Shown here in pieces: positions 6,305 through 8,175 of a DNA stretch of 8,175 nucleotides. Every line of letters begins with the position of its first letter. Position 1 is the stretch's first letter. Source of the stretch: JBDTYT01 sp040005555 (lineage in GTDB: Bacteria; Actinomycetota; UBA4738; HRBIN12); NCBI GenBank assembly GCA_040005555.1, contig JBDTYT010000073.1:1-8175 (forward strand). The letters run 5' to 3'. The position numbers and the translations under genes were made by a program. The notes beneath the pieces are model-generated. The model had not been told where the DNA came from and searched no databases. It saw only the letters and a program-made list of their open reading frames with translations.

Positions 6305-6771
6305 TCGTCCGAGGGCGCCCGTCGCCGAGCCCGACGAGCGATGAGACCGACCGCGAGTCCGAACGCCGCTCCGAACGCGGCCGCCTGCTGCATCGACATG
6401 AGGACCCGCGCGCCGTCTTCGACCGTGACCTTCGGCGAGGCAACGACCCCGACGAACGCCCCGTTCCCGATCCGCGCGTCGCCTGCCGCGAGGATGCCCT
6501 GGGTCCCGCCCTGCTCGATCGACACGTCGCCCCTCGCGATGACCGGTCCGCATCCACCTTGATGGAACGTCACATCACCGCCGGACATCATCGGTCCGCA
6601 TCCGGCCTGAACGAAGCTCACCACTCCCGACGCCGCTACGGGTCCAACGACCGATCGGGTGAAGTGAGCATCCCGTGCGTTCACGACGCCGACGAGCGAA
6701 CCTTCCACCGAGACGTCCCCCGCCGCTTCCAACGTCTTCAGCACCCGACGCTGTTCGATGTGTCCTTCCAC
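6301..6771 (-). CDS. Unrecognised 16-residue-repeat beta-solenoid protein with C-terminal membrane anchor
   Basis: A 156-residue protein I cannot assign to a named family. Residues 17-125 form a regular repeat with D/V-type positions at 19, 34, 50, 66, 82, 98 and 114, a period of 15 and then 16. Each turn approximates GDVxxxQGGxGPVxA, consistent with a parallel beta-solenoid of bactofilin or adhesin type. Two GCGP units put C58 and C74 exactly one turn apart. The start of the protein is charged (HIEQRR...K) with no signal peptide. Residues 130-145 form an Ala/Gly-rich membrane segment, followed by RRARRR and a short acidic end. A tail-anchored cytoplasmic solenoid fits the lack of a signal, but the basic tail would prefer the cytoplasmic side. 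The start is GTG at 6771, preceded by a strong GGAGGTGAT ribosome site nine bases away by its GGAGG core. It converges on the bactofilin-like gene, sharing CTAG at the stops, and diverges from the S51 peptidase gene. Confidence 0.8.
   Translation of the reverse strand: MEGHIEQRRVLKTLEAAGDVSVEGSLVGVVNARDAHFTRSVVGPVAASGVVSFVQAGCGPMMSGGDVTFHQGGCGPVIARGDVSIEQGGTQGILAAGDARIGNGAFVGVVASPKVTVEDGARVLMSMQQAAAFGAAFGLAVGLIARRARRRAPSDD
6544..6603 (-). repeat. Coding tandem repeat, 48-bp period
   Basis: The 12-mer CGGTCCGCATCC (plus strand) occurs at 6544-6555 and again at 6592-6603, exactly 48 bp or 16 codons apart. It encodes the two GCGP turns of the solenoid protein. Flanking bases have diverged, so the duplication is visible mainly at protein level across the other turns. 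Confidence 0.85.
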
Positions 6772-6776
6772 CGAGC

Positions 6777-6785
6777 ATCACCTCC
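6777..6785 (-). promoter_or_regulatory. Strong ribosome binding site for the solenoid gene
   Basis: Minus-strand GGAGGTGAT is a near-perfect anti-16S match placed nine bases (from the GGAGG core) before GTG 6771. It fixes that GTG as the start over the out-of-frame ATG at 6778. It is the only strong Shine-Dalgarno site among the starts in this window. Confidence 0.75.
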
Positions 6786-6793
6786 GGTGCTCC

Positions 6794-6799
6794 ATCCTA
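6794..6799 (-). promoter_or_regulatory. Candidate -10 (TAGGAT) for the solenoid gene
   Basis: Minus-strand TAGGAT, identical to the -10 hexamer proposed for the bactofilin-like gene, would start transcription near 6787 and leave a short leader holding the GGAGGTGAT site. It lies two bases from the plus-strand TACGCT box, so the two promoters would compete. No clear -35 was found. Confidence 0.4.
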
Positions 6800-6801
6800 T
6801 G

Positions 6802-6807
6802 TACGCT
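6802..6807 (+). promoter_or_regulatory. Candidate -10 (TACGCT) for the S51 peptidase gene
   Basis: TACGCT is followed by six bases and ATG 6814, the same TANNNT-N6-start arrangement as at 5360-5372. There is no Shine-Dalgarno sequence before this ATG, so a leaderless transcript is the simplest reading. It favours ATG 6814 over ATG 6799, which would lie upstream of the proposed start site. Confidence 0.4.
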
Positions 6808-6813
6808 GCGCGC

Positions 6814-7518
6814 ATGGCGCCGGGGCGGACCTTCCTCATGATGGGCTCGGGCGAATTCGAACCGTGGTCTGAGGAAGTCGAGCGCGCGGCGCTCGACGGC
6901 CGAGAAGGTCCCGTGGCCGTCGTCCCCACGGCGAGCGCTTCCGAGGGAGACCATGTGTTCGAGCGATGGGCGCAGATGGGGCTCGACCACTACGCCTCGC
7001 TGGGCATCAAGGCTCGACTCGTCCCCATCAAGACCAGAGAGGATGCGGAGCGAGAGGATCTCGCGCGCGGATTCCAGGGCACGTCGATGATCTTCTTCTC
7101 GGGTGGCAAGCCGCGGTTCCTCTCGTCGGTCATCGGCGGCACGAGGTGCTTCGACGCGCTCCTCGAGGCTGTCGACGGTGGCACGGTGTACGCGGGGTGC
7201 AGCGCGGGCGCGATGGTCGCCAGCCGTTCGTCCGATGCGAAGCCGAGGCTCGGTGAATCCTGGGTGTCCGGTCTCGGCTTGCTGCCTCACCTGTCGCTCG
7301 GCGTGCATTGGGATCGGGCGAAGTTCATCCCGGGTCTGCGTCCGTTCATGATGTCGCGCTCCATGGGCGGCGGCGCCTTCGTCGGCATCGATGAGCGGAC
7401 GGCCATCCTGGGTGACGGGAAGGGGTGGACGGTCTACGGGGTGGGGACGGCTATGGTGCGCCGAGGAGGGGCGACCACCGTCTATCGTCCAGGCGAGTCG
7501 TTCACGACCCCCGCTTGA
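6814..7518 (+). CDS. Peptidase S51 family protein (cyanophycinase/dipeptidase E-like)
   Basis: A 234-residue protein of the class I glutamine-amidotransferase-like fold, serine branch (family S51, which includes cyanophycinase and alpha-aspartyl dipeptidase). The N-terminal strand LMMGSGEFEPW (8-18) and the VAVVPTASASE segment (34-44) fit the family. FFSGGKPRF (94-102) corresponds to the GG loop. The nucleophile elbow is AGCSAGA with S130, a candidate catalytic His is H165 in LGVHWDR, and GIDERTAIL (201-209) matches the usual GIDExTA strand. The substrate is not readable: beta-aspartyl or other Asp-containing peptides are possible, and no cyanophycin synthetase is present here. The same frame is open far upstream, but 5' of 6799 it runs antisense to the solenoid gene, so ATG 6814 is chosen on homology and the -10 box. 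There is no signal peptide. Confidence 0.88.
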   Translation: MAPGRTFLMMGSGEFEPWSEEVERAALDGREGPVAVVPTASASEGDHVFERWAQMGLDHYASLGIKARLVPIKTREDAEREDLARGFQGTSMIFFSGGKPRFLSSVIGGTRCFDALLEAVDGGTVYAGCSAGAMVASRSSDAKPRLGESWVSGLGLLPHLSLGVHWDRAKFIPGLRPFMMSRSMGGGAFVGIDERTAILGDGKGWTVYGVGTAMVRRGGATTVYRPGESFTTPA

Positions 7519-7544
7519 TACCGCGCGGTCGATCTCAGCTGACC

Positions 7545-7550
7545 TATCCT
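7545..7550 (+). promoter_or_regulatory. Candidate -10 (TATCCT) for the zinc-ribbon gene
   Basis: TATCCT lies eight bases before GTG 7559, which would give a leaderless or nearly leaderless transcript. There is no -35 of standard type. A perfect 10-bp palindrome, ACCGCGCGGT (7520-7529), occupies the position where the -35 would be. Confidence 0.4.
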
Positions 7551-7558
7551 GTGGGCTC

Positions 7559-7870
7559 GTGAGCTCGAACGAGGAGCCGCCGGTCGCGCCGGAACGCGGG
7601 TCGTCCCGCCCTGGGTGCTTCCTCTGCGGTCGCCCGACGTTCGACCCCGGGAAGCGTGATCGGCCGTGGGTGCGGGCGACGGTGGACGGCCACCAGGTCC
7701 TAGTGTGTCCGACGTGTCAGGAGGAGCGCCCCGACTGGGCCGTGCAGCTCGACCGATGCGAGGTCTGCGGGGATACGCGCCTGTCGGCGATGCTGGGTCA
7801 GGTGGTATGCCGGGCGTGCGGCCATCTCCGAGGCGACTCGGCCGAGCCCGCGTGGATTTCGGGCGCTTAG
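7559..7870 (+). CDS. Small double zinc-ribbon protein overlapping tRNA-Val
   Basis: A 103-residue protein with four CxxC knuckles: C20/C23, C50/C53, C67/C70 and C84/C87. These are expected to form two zinc ribbons, the second of CEVCG...CRACG type. The N-terminus (1-18) is polar and Pro-rich. No enzyme domain is visible. Proteins like this may bind nucleic acid or a protein partner, but the function is unknown. The GTG at 7559 is chosen because it follows a TATCCT box by eight bases. The frame remains open upstream to 7391, but there it overlaps the S51 gene in another frame and carries no zinc-ribbon sequence. The last three residues (SGA's G and A) and the TAG stop fall within the first ten bases of the tRNA gene, so processing of a joint transcript would remove the stop codon. 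Confidence 0.75.
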   Translation: MSSNEEPPVAPERGSSRPGCFLCGRPTFDPGKRDRPWVRATVDGHQVLVCPTCQEERPDWAVQLDRCEVCGDTRLSAMLGQVVCRACGHLRGDSAEPAWISGA

Positions 7871-7932
7871 CTCAGCGGTAGAGCGCTGCCCTTACAAGGC
7901 AGAGGTCGGGGGTTCGAAACCCTCAGCGCCCA
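7861..7932 (+). tRNA. tRNA-Val (anticodon UAC)
   Basis: All four arms can be folded by hand. The acceptor GGGCGCT (7861-7867) pairs perfectly with AGCGCCC (7925-7931). The D stem is GCTC/GAGC (7870-7873/7881-7884). The anticodon stem is CTGCC/GGCAG (7886-7890/7898-7902) around loop CTTACAA, with anticodon TAC at 7893-7895, which reads GUA. The variable loop is five bases. The T arm is GGGGG/CCCTC with loop TTCGAAA. The discriminator is A7932, followed by CCG, so the CCA tail is not fully encoded. U8-A9-G10 doubles as the stop codon of the zinc-ribbon gene. No separate promoter is evident immediately upstream. Confidence 0.97.
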
Positions 7933-8019
7933 CCGATCGAAGTGCCTGCTAAACGGCCCCTACGGACTAGAGATGGGTCACATCTGACGTCGTCGGCGCC
8001 TAAGGTGCGAAGGTTTCCT
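7933..8019. other. Intergenic spacer between tRNA-Val and the partial minus-strand gene
   Basis: Eighty-seven bases with no convincing gene. AGATG-GGTCA-CATCT (7971-7985) can form a five-bp hairpin, but there is no T-tract on either side, so I do not call a terminator. Both flanking genes end here (tRNA plus, CDS minus), so transcription must stop in or beyond this segment by some unseen signal. Confidence 0.5.
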
Positions 8020-8175
8020 TCATACGCCCGCGTTGCCGAGAAAGGTGTCGGCTCGACGGGTGTCGGGAACGTCGCCCTTGCGTTCGAACAGCGCGAGCGC
8101 TTCCCGAGCGGCGATCCCAGCCTCTTCCTCGCGCTCGGCGGCGCGGAGCACCGCGGCGAGCGCGAGCAGCGTCTC
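8020..8175 (-). CDS. 3' end of a gene resembling the TPR tail of large regulator ATPases (partial)
   Basis: The minus frame is open from the window edge to TGA at 8022-8020, giving 51 C-terminal residues. The segment REALALFERKGDVPDTRRAD is a helix pair much like the final TPR-type repeat (xALxLYERKGNVxxxxRAR) of actinobacterial cyclase- or LuxR/BTAD-type proteins with an AAA ATPase and TPR array. The rest of the gene lies outside the window, so the family call is by pattern only. Confidence 0.6.
   Translation of the reverse strand, partial: ETLLALAAVLRAAEREEEAGIAAREALALFERKGDVPDTRRADTFLGNAGV

Noticed and set aside
5806..6798. Upstream extension of the S51 peptidase frame to 570 codons
   Set aside because: The extension overlaps the bactofilin-like gene in another frame and the solenoid gene in antisense register, and the sequence looks random. 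S51 homology begins at about residue 5 after ATG 6814.
7391..7558. Upstream extension of the zinc-ribbon frame
   Set aside because: It overlaps the conserved 3' end of the S51 gene in a different frame, carries no Cys motif, and lies upstream of the TATCCT promoter-like box next to GTG 7559.
7551..7562. Three-codon GTG frame ending in GTGA overlap with the zinc-ribbon start, as a third mini-ORF
   Set aside because: Its GTG directly abuts the -10 box, so it would not be on the transcript. The overlap arises simply from GTG followed by A.
7971..7985. Hairpin AGATG-GGTCA-CATCT as a terminator after tRNA-Val
   Set aside because: The stem is only five bp, AT-containing, and followed by no T-tract in either direction. 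It could be chance.

Overview
The window looks like a chromosomal segment of a high-GC actinobacterium, probably an uncultured lineage that I cannot place further. The evidence is strong GC bias at third codon positions, frequent GTG and TTG starts, several TANNNT boxes 6-8 nt upstream of start codons (the signature of leaderless transcription), and a P1B-5 ATPase with a hemerythrin tail, an architecture known from Acidothermus. I see no mobile elements, CRISPR arrays or phage genes. Genes are packed tightly, and no gene-free stretch exceeds about 130 bases.

Left part (1-5244). The window opens inside a metal-transporting P1B-5-type ATPase fused to a C-terminal hemerythrin domain (+ strand). 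One base after its stop lies the stop of a soluble histidine kinase with three PAS domains (- strand). Upstream of the kinase on the same strand, 45 bp away, is a leaderless-type gamma-glutamyltranspeptidase-like Ntn hydrolase. Both minus-strand genes use non-ATG starts without a Shine-Dalgarno sequence. Each is preceded by a short open frame whose TGA stop overlaps the main start codon (GTGA or TTGA), and a TANNNT box sits 6-7 nt before each short frame.

Middle part (5245-6813). A 127-bp divergent intergenic region leads to a secreted/membrane bactofilin-like protein (+). It converges on a second, unrecognised beta-solenoid protein with a strict 16-residue repeat and a C-terminal membrane segment (-). 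The two stop codons share a single palindromic CTAG. The solenoid gene is divergent from the next gene, with back-to-back -10 elements in a 42-bp gap.

Right part (6814-8175). A peptidase S51 (cyanophycinase/dipeptidase E-like) gene is followed by a small double zinc-ribbon protein. The stop codon of the zinc-ribbon gene lies inside the acceptor/D-arm junction of a tRNA-Val(UAC) gene. The window ends in the 3' end of a minus-strand gene resembling the C-terminal TPR tail of large actinobacterial regulator ATPases.

The genes do not form an obvious single pathway. Possible themes are metal and redox handling plus sensing (ATPase-hemerythrin, PAS kinase), unusual-peptide hydrolysis (GGT-like, S51), and envelope or cytoskeletal solenoid proteins. 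The best candidates for something undescribed are the 16-residue solenoid protein and its bactofilin-like neighbour, the overlapping mini-ORFs before the kinase and GGT genes, and the CDS/tRNA overlap.
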